From Hyphomicrobium_A sp963776675 (GTDB lineage: Bacteria > Pseudomonadota > Alphaproteobacteria > Rhizobiales > Hyphomicrobiaceae): a DNA stretch of 64,000 nt. The notes under the pieces are model-generated. The model saw only the letters and a list, made by a program, of their open reading frames with translations. It was not told the origin of the DNA and did not search any database. The translations under genes and the position numbers were made by a program. Shown here in pieces: positions 16,301 through 23,069 of the stretch. Location of the stretch: contig CAVZNR010000032.1 in NCBI GenBank assembly GCA_963776675.1, positions 22,055-86,054 of the forward strand, given 5' to 3'. Numbering within the stretch: position 1 is the stretch's first letter; each line of letters starts with the position of its first letter.

Positions 16301-17773
16301 CTTTCCGGTGCCTCGTTCACCACCTTTACACCCGAAGGTACCGAGATCCCTTCCAACTACTTCGTGGTGACGCCGCTTCAAGACATCATCGTGAACCTGG
16401 GCCTTTACGCGTTCCTGACCGTTTGGCTCACCGTCGTTGTGACGTCCTTGCTGGACTGTCTCTTCATTCGCTTTACGGCTGCGTCGCCCGGCCTCTACCC
16501 CTCTCGCGGGTTAAGAGCGGCCCTCCTCATGTACCGGATGGGCATGATGAACGGCATCCAGGCCATATGGACCTGGACCATCACGGGGCAGTACCTGCGG
16601 GCGCTTGCCGGCATGCACTTCCCGCGGTGGGGAGGCTCGGAATGCGACGTCATGTTCAACCTCGTTCCGGAGGTTGCGTCTGCCGACTCCCAGGTCTTCT
16701 GGTCCAACGGCTGTTTCACGAACACTCTCGACTACGGCGCCGAGCACATAAAGTTGCGGCAAATCGATATGCCGCGGAACTTCTTCAGCGGTAACAATTG
16801 CGTGGCGGAGTATGGACAGTTTCCGTCCAACTTTCTTTTGGGAGTCTCGACGGCGAGCAGCGACATTGAGTTTCGCCGACAGATGCGCTCGCGGCTGGGC
16901 GAACCGATCACGGTGGCAGGAAACCCGCCTGTGAAATTCGCAAGCGCATCGTTCGAAGCCCAGAACCAAGCTCACAAACCGCCGGGCTTTCCTCTCTTCC
17001 TCACTCGCGTTCTACTCAATGACGTCTTCGGCATTAGTCTGATGCGCATGGCCGAGGGGCTCGCCTTTACGATTCTCTATATTTCTCTGCTGCGGTGGGG
17101 TGGAGACCCCGTCACCAACGTGGTCATTGCCTTGGTGCTCACCGAGGTTGCCATGGTTCTGTCGTTCGTCATGATCAAGAAAGCCTTGGTCGGCAGCGAA
17201 TGGGGGGCCGACCACGCGACGCCGTTCTGGTCGTGGCGGCACTTCGCTTACTTCTTTGCCCAGGACTGCTTCTTCTCCTGGGGCAGAAGCAGTCTGGGTT
17301 CTGCCGCCGGGACAGTTCTGTGCAATCCGGTCCTGCGGTTGATGGGATGTCGGATCGGCAAACGGACCATTGTGACGGATCCGCTGCAGTGCTTTGACTG
17401 GAACGCGGTGAGTTTCGGCGACGATTGCTTCATTAACGGCTTTCTGCAGTACCACTCGTTCGAGAACATGATGCTGAAAGTGAAGCGAACACACATCCAG
17501 GACGGCTGCACCGTCTCCTTCGGCGCCACGGTGATGGGGGGCGCGCTCATCGAGCGGGACACGACTCTTCTGCCGTTGTCGCTCGTCCTCAAGGAGATGA
17601 CCATGCTGACCGATACCTACGAGGGCAGTCCCGCCGAGCCTGCGAGCGCATCCGCGTTCATCCCCGTCGCCCTGCCGCATCGTGACGGACTTGTGGACGT
17701 GCCCAACGAGGCCACTGTCGGGATAGGGCACTCGCATGCGAAACTTGCTCACACAGATGAAGTGGAACGATAG
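13355..17773 (+). CDS. Membrane-bound single-module NRPS of the epsilon-poly-lysine synthetase (Pls) type
   Basis: 1472 residues. Order of parts: N-terminal membrane segment (about 3-20); adenylation domain (about 45-555) with YTSGTTGMPKG, NTYGPTE, YRTGDK, GRIDAQLKVRGHR and Lys550 in SGKIDRK; carrier domain with phosphopantetheine Ser626 in AGGHSILIA; then membrane segments (about 696-775, 942-975, 1006-1040, 1229-1285) alternating with hexapeptide left-handed beta-helix-like parts (about 835-920, 1330-1415) such as HIGPVHLESGCKIGMRAAV. PGVYPKWSKMHLRVW matches the PGLYPRGGSVHLRLW region of Pls. There is no classical condensation or thioesterase domain. Pls enzymes polymerise one basic amino acid at the membrane; upstream genes suggest diaminopropionate here. 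Start TTG 13355 follows GAGGAAGAGG. Confidence 0.88.
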   Translation: MAGIIAASSFALLVALVFVAWRRYLWAAEAVPEVDTCPYSLTDVFGDRHLVNVPHQKDIRWLTEVFSRSVERYPHLTALQIPHTGESLTFAELDARAESLAAALAPYLTGPDQVVAVAMSQDNWHIVAAHLGILKAGGVVMFLDTSLPDALLSHMLDDARPVVILTRGHDKFRDLPTLDVLALPEGKRRSEAAPWLDDPTQRLATIFYTSGTTGMPKGVECPHAGYVNLALTYADYLDLIPGVDATSLTSSLGYDGSISEMYSAWVSGCTVVMLTKDEIRSGPDLVPILREAEVTVLFCPPVLLTTLTPTPEIDLPYPLCRYIVPAGEAFPSALVEPWTRARRQIINTYGPTEASTDTSRQSLRPGEPITIGPPFANVTYVVLEVDQLRPLPHGEVGELCIGGVHVARGYRNLPEQTAEKFITHPQFGRLYRTGDKCKIDIETQQVHFLGRIDAQLKVRGHRVEAQAVEDILQTQFSEIEAAVLDYQNEALVAFVAAPSLCNGDVSEVAPAPAEWAARVTATLARLLPAPSVPSRIFLVEKFVMKPVSGKIDRKRLPNLSHLLSSAEPGTADTLSDGSAVWEASAGAPANDVGMDPECEEVLAICRAVFETPLGLDDGFAEAGGHSILIARLAQRLQAAGWFVPVRALLSDCNTARKVAHRPRTLQQQAFRPAAAKLKTAAGPRDEAAAEVLSPVTFTTLQVLFLAFMYSPALLTLLSVFSVVEIGTIFATASLGAFIVVGFLLYLVGLVTPFASLLWVMVVKFILGGHIYKNNVTPGVYPKWSKMHLRVWCIGRLETLVLSTLGAMYRSPPLMAFALRQLGATVGKNLQCAPAAALSGPLDLLNIGDDVAIQTGAYVQTAMWSGQNVHIGPVHLESGCKIGMRAAVANNVTVGRGSWITPFTPILGDVGSQEMWEGAPARLAGRCIELKRTAHACRYAHPIWLLESLNVLMQIVVFFCLSVVPTAAILWLARGFIPAGEAELSGASFTTFTPEGTEIPSNYFVVTPLQDIIVNLGLYAFLTVWLTVVVTSLLDCLFIRFTAASPGLYPSRGLRAALLMYRMGMMNGIQAIWTWTITGQYLRALAGMHFPRWGGSECDVMFNLVPEVASADSQVFWSNGCFTNTLDYGAEHIKLRQIDMPRNFFSGNNCVAEYGQFPSNFLLGVSTASSDIEFRRQMRSRLGEPITVAGNPPVKFASASFEAQNQAHKPPGFPLFLTRVLLNDVFGISLMRMAEGLAFTILYISLLRWGGDPVTNVVIALVLTEVAMVLSFVMIKKALVGSEWGADHATPFWSWRHFAYFFAQDCFFSWGRSSLGSAAGTVLCNPVLRLMGCRIGKRTIVTDPLQCFDWNAVSFGDDCFINGFLQYHSFENMMLKVKRTHIQDGCTVSFGATVMGGALIERDTTLLPLSLVLKEMTMLTDTYEGSPAEPASASAFIPVALPHRDGLVDVPNEATVGIGHSHAKLAHTDEVER

Positions 17774-18506
17774 CGACTGGGCCAACGATATATTCGCCGC
17801 CGCCGCGTGCAACTGGACTCCGGCGCCGGCTGAGCATTCCGCTTGCGTGCTCTTTGTGCCGGTCTTGTCGGATCCCGCGGCCGCGCAACGTTGTTGGGCG
17901 ATCCTGTCGGACGCCGAGCAGCAGCGGGCGGCGCGATTCCTCACCGAGGAGAGCCGGACCCACTTCACACAGCGGCGCGCGTTTCGCCGCTACTGTGGCG
18001 CCCTCGCGCTCGCAGCGCCGCGGCCCCTGTCGCAGATCCAATTCCAGGAGACCGAGAACGGGCGCCCTTACCTGCCCGATCTGCCAGACGTCTGGTTCAG
18101 CTTCTCCTCCTGCCCGCTGGGCTTTCTCGCGGCGTGGTCGTCGACACACGGCGTCGGCGTCGACATCGAGGATCCAGCGCGGGACTTGGAGGCGGTCGAG
18201 CTCGCCCAACGGTTCTTCTCGCCGGCTGAGGCGAAGGCCGTCCGAGAGGTCGATGGTCAGGCGCGTCAGCGGACCTTCTTCCAACTGTGGAGCCTCAAGG
18301 AAGCGGCGCTGAAATCCATTGGCGAGGGACTGCCCTACGGCCTCGACGCGTTCGCGTTCGAGCGCGTGCCAGACCTTCGTATCGCTCATGCGCCCCGCGA
18401 CCATGGCGGACCGGAGCGATTCGACGCCCACCTCATCGAGGGCGCGGGCAGTTGCGCCGCACTTGTGCTTCGCGAGCACCTGTTCCAGGCTGCAAAGTGG
18501 CTCTGA
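17736..18506 (+). CDS. 4'-phosphopantetheinyl transferase (Sfp type)
   Basis: 256 residues. It transfers phosphopantetheine from CoA to the carrier-domain serine, here most likely Ser626 of the synthetase encoded just upstream. Sfp motifs are clear: GVGVDIED (Mg-binding), FFSPAEA and WSLKEAALKSIGEGL. The two genes overlap by 38 bases, which points to one transcript and coupled translation. Length is normal for the Sfp/EntD class. A dedicated transferase is in line with a specialised-metabolite locus acquired as a unit. Confidence 0.93.
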   Translation: MRNLLTQMKWNDSDWANDIFAAAACNWTPAPAEHSACVLFVPVLSDPAAAQRCWAILSDAEQQRAARFLTEESRTHFTQRRAFRRYCGALALAAPRPLSQIQFQETENGRPYLPDLPDVWFSFSSCPLGFLAAWSSTHGVGVDIEDPARDLEAVELAQRFFSPAEAKAVREVDGQARQRTFFQLWSLKEAALKSIGEGLPYGLDAFAFERVPDLRIAHAPRDHGGPERFDAHLIEGAGSCAALVLREHLFQAAKWL

Positions 18507-18534
18507 CGGGGGGATAAACGGGGGGCATTGGCCT

Positions 18535-19797
18535 ATGAGATGCATCGTAAAGTGGTGGATTGTTTTCCCAATCCTGCCGTTTGCATTGAGCGCCGGTAGC
18601 CTGGCCCAAAGCGCCGAACCGCTGTGTGTGCGCGACCCTGCGCAAATGCCTGCCAGCTGGCGGCCGTCGGCTGAGCTGCAACCGCACCTCAATCCCACGC
18701 CCTGGTCGCGGAGCGAAGCGAGGGATGCCAAGCGCGCCATCGAAACGGCGCTGGATGAAATGATCGGCTACTTCCAGCGTAAGCCTGCGGCGGTTCAAAC
18801 CCTGTGGGACGATGCAATCGAGGCGCTAATCCAGGTCACGTATGCAAGCGCGAACGCGCCGGAGCTCGACGCGAAGGTACGCGCTGCAGCGCGCAGCAAC
18901 CTGACGGCGCTGGTCACTCCTTATCTGAACCGCAACGCAGAAGCGGCGAGGTGCAGCGAATTTGAGCGCCTGTTGCCCCTCACCTTATTCGCACACAGGC
19001 TTTATCCCGCCGGCGACATGCGCACAGGTGCGATAACGACACGTACCAATGCTGCCTATTGCGCCTGTGGCTCGCTCAAGGCGGCGACGGGGTATGATCT
19101 TGAAGAGTTCCTTGCTGACCAGCAAGGCGCTCCTGAGACATTCGACGAGTCTCAGGAAGCCGAAAAGGCCCAAGATCTGGAGGACCTCGAGGATCTGTTC
19201 GATCTCTCTTTGTGGTCGCTTTGGCTAATAGAGGCCGAGCTCTATCCGGATATCGAGCTGCCTGACGAAGCCCGCAATTTCGCTCCGAAGGTTTGGAAAT
19301 ACTTTGAGACCTTTCGGCTCGACGGGGCGAGCGAGTATGAGGACGGGGCAAAGGACGAAGTGTTCTTCAAGATTGCAGACCTCGCCACCCACATCGCCCA
19401 CATTCCGACCGGCGTTCACCGATTTGCGCTCTACGAGGCGGATTGGCCCAAGCTCTACCGCTTTCACCGCGAGAACTTCTATCCTGTGCTGCAGGCAGGC
19501 GATATCGACCTGTTTGCGTCGTTTGTGGATTCGCTGCGTCAGTACGGCTGCACTGCGGAGAATGACGCGCAGGTGCGTGACGGTACGCGCTACCTGCTCA
19601 AGATCTTTCACGACAACGACGACCGCTGGATGGTCCACCGTCGGGGTGAGCAGATGAGCGCCGACATCGATGACTACGCCCTCATCCACCGCCCTTGGAC
19701 CGCGGTTCTGGGTCTTCGCGCTCGGCATCCAGAGCCGCCGGGCCCTGGCACTTATGGCGGCATTGTTCGCCGCTGGCTGCGGCCGCCCAAGAAGTGA
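18535..19797 (+). CDS. Secreted protein of unknown family downstream of the Pls cluster
   Basis: 420 residues from ATG 18535, with GGGGG upstream. The signal peptide is VKWWIVFPILPFALSAGSLA followed by QSAEP. The mature part is Glu/Asp-rich and probably all-helical, with cysteines in RCSEFERLL, YCACGS and QYGCTAEN and aromatic-rich stretches such as HRFALYEADWPKLYRFHRENF. I recognise no domain. It starts 28 bp after the phosphopantetheinyl transferase, on the same strand, so it may belong to the same operon. A role in export, polymer handling or self-protection is only a guess from position. Confidence 0.7.
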   Translation: MRCIVKWWIVFPILPFALSAGSLAQSAEPLCVRDPAQMPASWRPSAELQPHLNPTPWSRSEARDAKRAIETALDEMIGYFQRKPAAVQTLWDDAIEALIQVTYASANAPELDAKVRAAARSNLTALVTPYLNRNAEAARCSEFERLLPLTLFAHRLYPAGDMRTGAITTRTNAAYCACGSLKAATGYDLEEFLADQQGAPETFDESQEAEKAQDLEDLEDLFDLSLWSLWLIEAELYPDIELPDEARNFAPKVWKYFETFRLDGASEYEDGAKDEVFFKIADLATHIAHIPTGVHRFALYEADWPKLYRFHRENFYPVLQAGDIDLFASFVDSLRQYGCTAENDAQVRDGTRYLLKIFHDNDDRWMVHRRGEQMSADIDDYALIHRPWTAVLGLRARHPEPPGPGTYGGIVRRWLRPPKK

Positions 19798-19842
19798 CGC
19801 TTCGCGCAGCGGCGCCTCAATGCAATCTAATCTGCGTTGAGC

Positions 19843-20853
19843 TCACACCGCTCCCTTGCCCTTGGATATCAGCACGTCGAGCGCGCGCGTGATCAGCGGG
19901 TCGACCCCGTTCTCGAGATCGGCCTTCGTATTAAAAAGCTCGATGTCGACGGGGACGCCCTTGCCCTCGTAGCACACCATGTCGGCCGAATAGTACACTT
20001 GGTACGACAGGCAGTAGTCCCAGCCGTTGGGGAGCGTCTTGTCGAGGGTGTAGGAGAAGATGCCGTTGGTATGATCGCCGACGATCGTCACATGCGGGAG
20101 CTCGCGGATGGCCAACGCAAAGGCCTCGCCGCCGCTGAAGACGAACTCGCAAGTCAGCAGCACGATGGGGCCGGTAAACTGCATCTCGCCTTGCGGTTCG
20201 AGATGCCAGGTCTTGAGCGGCTTATAATCATCTTCGCTCGGGCCGATTTTCGTCCTTCTGTGGAAGGCTACGCGCCTACTATCGCAGAACCGGTCGATGA
20301 TCATGATGGCGATGTCATCCTCGCCGCCCGGGCAGTCGCGGATGTCGATGATGAACCCCTTCAGATCCGCAAAGTCGCGCGCAATCTTATCGAGAGCGGC
20401 CGTGAGTTTGCGCTTCTTGACGTCCTCGAGCTCGAGGATGCGCATGTAGCCGAAGTCCTGCGACCGGCAGTAATGGAGCATCCAAGCCTCAGTCGCTTCA
20501 GGTTGCCCGAAGCCGTTGTCGACGAGTGTCTTCGCGGTCGTCTTGAAGAGCTGCTTGATCTGCCGGCTCGTGAACTCTCTGGTGAACCGGGTCTTCTTCT
20601 CTGCGGTGAAGAACCGCTTCTTGCGGTCCTTGCCGGTTTTGTCTTCCAGCTCGACATGCCCGTCATTCAACGGATCGAGCATCTGGCAGAGGATGTCGAA
20701 GAGCTCGTCGTCGCTGGTCTTGGCGGTGACCTTGGATCTGTATGAATCGTACTGGTTTTTCCAGTCGACGTTCCTCAGTGCGAAGAAGGGATACCTGTCG
20801 CGAAACGTCTGCCACAGCTCTTCGAAATTTTGTTCAGGATCGCGGCGGGTCAT
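19843..20853 (-). CDS. S41-family (C-terminal processing type) peptidase-like protein
   Basis: 336 residues. Features of the S41 catalytic core: LKGFIIDIRDCPGGEDD, then LLTCEFVFSGGEAFALAI with the presumed nucleophile Ser240 in FSGGE, VGDHTNGIFS and GKGVPVDIELFN. The N-terminal half (LWQTFRDRYPFFALRNVDW, LNDGHVEL) matches the tri-helical bundle of IRBP/tricorn-like S41 proteins. No PDZ domain and no signal peptide, so it appears cytoplasmic, unusual for CtpA-type proteases. It faces the Pls operon convergently, 45 bp away. A role in polymer turnover is possible but unsupported. Confidence 0.82.
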   Translation of the reverse strand: MTRRDPEQNFEELWQTFRDRYPFFALRNVDWKNQYDSYRSKVTAKTSDDELFDILCQMLDPLNDGHVELEDKTGKDRKKRFFTAEKKTRFTREFTSRQIKQLFKTTAKTLVDNGFGQPEATEAWMLHYCRSQDFGYMRILELEDVKKRKLTAALDKIARDFADLKGFIIDIRDCPGGEDDIAIMIIDRFCDSRRVAFHRRTKIGPSEDDYKPLKTWHLEPQGEMQFTGPIVLLTCEFVFSGGEAFALAIRELPHVTIVGDHTNGIFSYTLDKTLPNGWDYCLSYQVYYSADMVCYEGKGVPVDIELFNTKADLENGVDPLITRALDVLISKGKGAV

Positions 20854-21181
20854 GGCTCTGTCGATCTGGCTTGGCTGCGCCGTTGCATCTCACGTCGGGC
20901 GAGAATTCAATATATGCGAAAGGGGCGCGTGGTTGGGCAATTGTCGAATGCGGATGAGGTCCGCTCTGGGTCATGAGCGTCCGTCGGAGCGGTGGCGGGA
21001 ACTAGTCCGCTTTTCCCTCATGAGCGGTCACGCAGCGCCATCACGTCGTCGTCGGCGAAGGGCCAAATGCTTCCTGCTGATGTGACCCCTGTCCTTTACC
21101 CAGCGGGGACTCGAAACACTGCGGTGCTTTATCGTCAGATATTTATACAGTTTTAATGAGAGCCACTTTGACCCAAACAAG
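20854..21181. other. Intergenic with the second copy of the dispersed repeat
   Basis: About 330 bp with no gene. It holds the second 98-bp repeat (20968-21065). Beyond it the DNA becomes visibly richer in A and T (from about 21110 onward), unlike the core genome to the right. No terminator or promoter was identified with confidence. Confidence 0.5.
20968..21065 (+). repeat. 98-bp dispersed repeat, copy B
   Basis: Starts GGGTCATGAGCGTCCGTCGG and ends GGGCCA. Direct-repeat partner of 8788-8885, 12.2 kb away. The two copies bracket the biosynthetic cluster, the small secreted protein and the S41 peptidase, but divergence of about a quarter of positions argues against a recent insertion boundary. 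Confidence 0.65.
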
Positions 21182-21631
21182 CTATTTGAACACGCAGCCA
21201 TAGACCGCAGCTGAGTACCCTTTTACAATATTGGTTGGCCGGCCGCACAACAGCGTAACTTTTTCGCCCGAATTGATTTTTATTGCAGCTTCCTCTTGAG
21301 AGCTATCCAAGTACGCCATGACTTTTTTGTATTGACCAATGCGCAGTTGAACTAACGGCCCCGACCCAAAATAACCGTTTCCAAAATTCTCGACGACGCC
21401 CACAAGAAGCAGCCCCTTTGCTTTCTCGACTTCACGACGGACCCTGAGCTCATTATTCCCGACGCGTTCAAGCAATTCAGCCGCCGTCATTTTTAGCGGC
21501 AGAGGTTCTGCTGGTTTAGGTGGGGACACGATCTTGGGAACGATCAGCTCGGCTTTGGTGCGCCTCGGACCGAGATACTTGTCCCACAATTGCGGGAGAA
21601 CGCCTTTGGCCTGTCCCACTTTTTGTCCCAC
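21182..21631 (-). CDS. Small protein with OB-fold (tRNA_anti-like) appearance
   Basis: 149 residues. The C-terminal ~100 residues (MTAAELLERVGNNELRVRREVEKAKGLLLVGVVENFGNGYFGSGPLVQLR, here given only by its start and key points, about residues 48-97, and then INSGEKVTLLCGRP) resemble the tRNA_anti-like OB-fold family: a helix, then a beta-barrel that begins with G-V-V and ends with a Cys-containing strand. No signal peptide or lipobox remains. The N-terminus (MGQKVGQAKG) looks as if it might come from another sequence. Base composition is AT-richer than in neighbouring core genes, consistent with acquired DNA at the tRNA-proximal end of the island. Confidence 0.55.
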   Translation of the reverse strand: MGQKVGQAKGVLPQLWDKYLGPRRTKAELIVPKIVSPPKPAEPLPLKMTAAELLERVGNNELRVRREVEKAKGLLLVGVVENFGNGYFGSGPLVQLRIGQYKKVMAYLDSSQEEAAIKINSGEKVTLLCGRPTNIVKGYSAAVYGCVFK

Positions 21632-21779
21632 TATTTTGATGCGCTGTAGTGAGCTTTGGCAAGCTGGCGTGAGCCGTTATGCACACCTGATGTGTGAGGC
21701 AACTGATTGGTTTGGCTGTTCTTATTTGCGCTTATGAGATCATCTGCGGCACTACGAGCATTCATGCGCTATCCGGCGC

Positions 21780-21869
21780 TGGCGGATGGGGTGGGATTCG
21801 AACCCACGGTGGGCTTGCACCCACGCCGGTTTTCAAGACCGGTGCCTTAAACCACTCGGCCACCCATCC
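21780..21869 (-). tRNA. tRNA-Ser (anticodon UGA)
   Basis: On the complement the gene starts GGATGGGTGGCCGAGTGG and ends with CCCATCC, the discriminator G and an encoded CCA (21780-21782). The acceptor stem GGATGGG pairs with CCCATCC; the anticodon loop reads CTTGAAA with anticodon TGA; a long variable arm (GCGTGGGTGCAAGCCCACC) marks it as a serine tRNA; and the T-loop GGTTCGAATCC is canonical. Ninety bases with CCA. Its 3' end faces the accessory region and is duplicated at 698-711. Confidence 0.97.
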
Positions 21870-21903
21870 TTACGCGGCCACAGCCAGCGCGGCCGCCGCG
21901 GAC

Positions 21904-21931
21904 CCTATATCCCTCCACCGATCCCCTCAAG
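21904..21931 (-). promoter_or_regulatory. Candidate promoter of tRNA-Ser
   Basis: On the complement, CTTGAG (21931-21926) and TATAGG (21909-21904) are separated by 16 bases and lie about 35 bases before the tRNA 5' end. The -35 element is close to the alphaproteobacterial CTTGAC consensus. Confidence 0.45.
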
Positions 21932-22040
21932 TCGTTCGCTTTTTACGCAATCCTAAGCCTGTTTTGTCATGCTTCCCGCGTCCCGGCGGACCCAGTGCGC
22001 ACTCAGGCTGGCGCCGGGCGCAAGCGTGGGCAGTGCGGGT

Positions 22041-22997
22041 ATGCGTGTGCGTGGCGGGGATTTCACATCTGCGAGCGGTCTTGCGTGCGATGACGCCCGG
22101 GCGCCGTCGGCGCTTTGCCGTACAACTCTTGTCGCGCTTCTCCTCATTCCGCTCGCCGCATGTGCGCAGGGCGGCTCCGACCCCGATCTCGGCGTGGCCG
22201 CCAGCCCGCGCCTGACCTCCAGCAATGCGGTCCCGAAGGGCGGGGGCGTCTACAAGGTTGGCAACCCCTACCAGGTCGCCGGGCGCTGGTACGTGCCGCG
22301 CGAGGTGGAGCACTACGATCAGTCGGGCACGGCCTCCTGGTACGGTTCCGCCTTCCATGGCCGGCGCACGGCCAACGGCGAGATCTACGACATGAATGCG
22401 CTGACGGCCGGGCACCCGACGCTGCCGTTGCCGTCCTATGCCTACGTCACCAACCTCGACAACGGGCGCACGATCCTGGTGCGCATCAACGATCGCGGTC
22501 CCTACGTCGCCAATCGTCTCATCGACCTGTCGCGCCGCTCCGCCGCCGAGCTCGGCTATAAGCAGCACGGTCTGGCGCGCGTGCGCGTGCGTTACGCGGG
22601 GCGCGCGCCGCTCGACGGCAACGATTTGGCCGAGCGCCGTCATCTGGCGCAGCAGCCGTGGTATCGTGGCAACGTCAACGTGGCGCAGGTCGAGACCTCC
22701 GACATCTCCACCGGCACCATTGCCGACCCGGCGACGACGGCAAGCTGGACCTTGGCGGCGTATCGCCAGCGTATGCTCGCCGCCTCGCGCGGCGCAGCGG
22801 AGCCGGCAGCACTGGGCGGGCCGGAGCGTGCCGCCGACATCGGACCCTTCGAATCGCGTGCGGAGGCGGAGCGCATGCGCCACGAGATGCAGGACCCCGG
22901 CGCGATCGTGATTGTGAGTGGCGCGCAAGAGTCCTATTTCGTTCGCCTCGGTGCTCGTGTAAGCAGCGGCGGCGCGCGCGCGGGGCTGCGGCCGTAG
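22041..22997 (+). CDS. rlpA: RlpA-like septal lytic transglycosylase, lipoprotein with a SPOR-like end
   Basis: 318 residues from ATG 22041. RlpA cleaves peptidoglycan strands lacking stem peptides, usually at the septum. A lipobox (LLIPLAAC, Cys41) indicates outer-membrane anchoring. The double-psi beta-barrel domain follows: SGTASWYGSAFHGRRTANGE, AGHPTLPLPSYAYVTNL, GRTILVRINDRGPY and RLIDLSRRSAAELGY. The C-terminus (IGPFESRAEAERMRHEM and SYFVRLG) resembles a SPOR domain that binds denuded glycan. An earlier ATG at 21969 is in frame but has no ribosome binding site. A D,D-carboxypeptidase gene follows, giving a small cell-wall pair. Confidence 0.85.
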   Translation: MRVRGGDFTSASGLACDDARAPSALCRTTLVALLLIPLAACAQGGSDPDLGVAASPRLTSSNAVPKGGGVYKVGNPYQVAGRWYVPREVEHYDQSGTASWYGSAFHGRRTANGEIYDMNALTAGHPTLPLPSYAYVTNLDNGRTILVRINDRGPYVANRLIDLSRRSAAELGYKQHGLARVRVRYAGRAPLDGNDLAERRHLAQQPWYRGNVNVAQVETSDISTGTIADPATTASWTLAAYRQRMLAASRGAAEPAALGGPERAADIGPFESRAEAERMRHEMQDPGAIVIVSGAQESYFVRLGARVSSGGARAGLRP

Positions 22998-23069
22998 TGG
23001 ACAGCACGTAGGGCTACGCCGTTGACACCGGCGCCCGCCTGATCTGATGATGGCAGCAACCATCACAAG

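Larger units (their letters stand above)
698..21793. mobile_element. Putative genomic island at tRNA-Ser(UGA)
   Basis: The interval is bounded by a 14-bp direct repeat of the tRNA-Ser 3' end (698-711 and 21780-21793) and holds almost only accessory content: three insertion sequences, unknown secreted proteins and a biosynthetic cluster. Conserved core genes start immediately outside on both sides (DNA glycosylase on the left, rlpA-like and cell-wall genes on the right). The tRNA points with its 3' end into the island, as expected. No tyrosine integrase is recognisable, so the element may have lost it to decay. Boundaries are inferred from the repeat only. Confidence 0.55.

Noticed and set aside
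14105..16381. 758-codon minus-strand open frame inside the Pls-like gene
   Set aside because: It is antisense to a well-conserved protein, shows no domain, and is explained by high GC making stop codons rare on the opposite strand.
10073..18506. Staphyloferrin B-type siderophore cluster
   Set aside because: SbnA/SbnB-like genes are there, but no NIS synthetase (SbnC/E/F), decarboxylase (SbnH), citrate synthase (SbnG) or receptor is present; a Pls-type NRPS is there instead.
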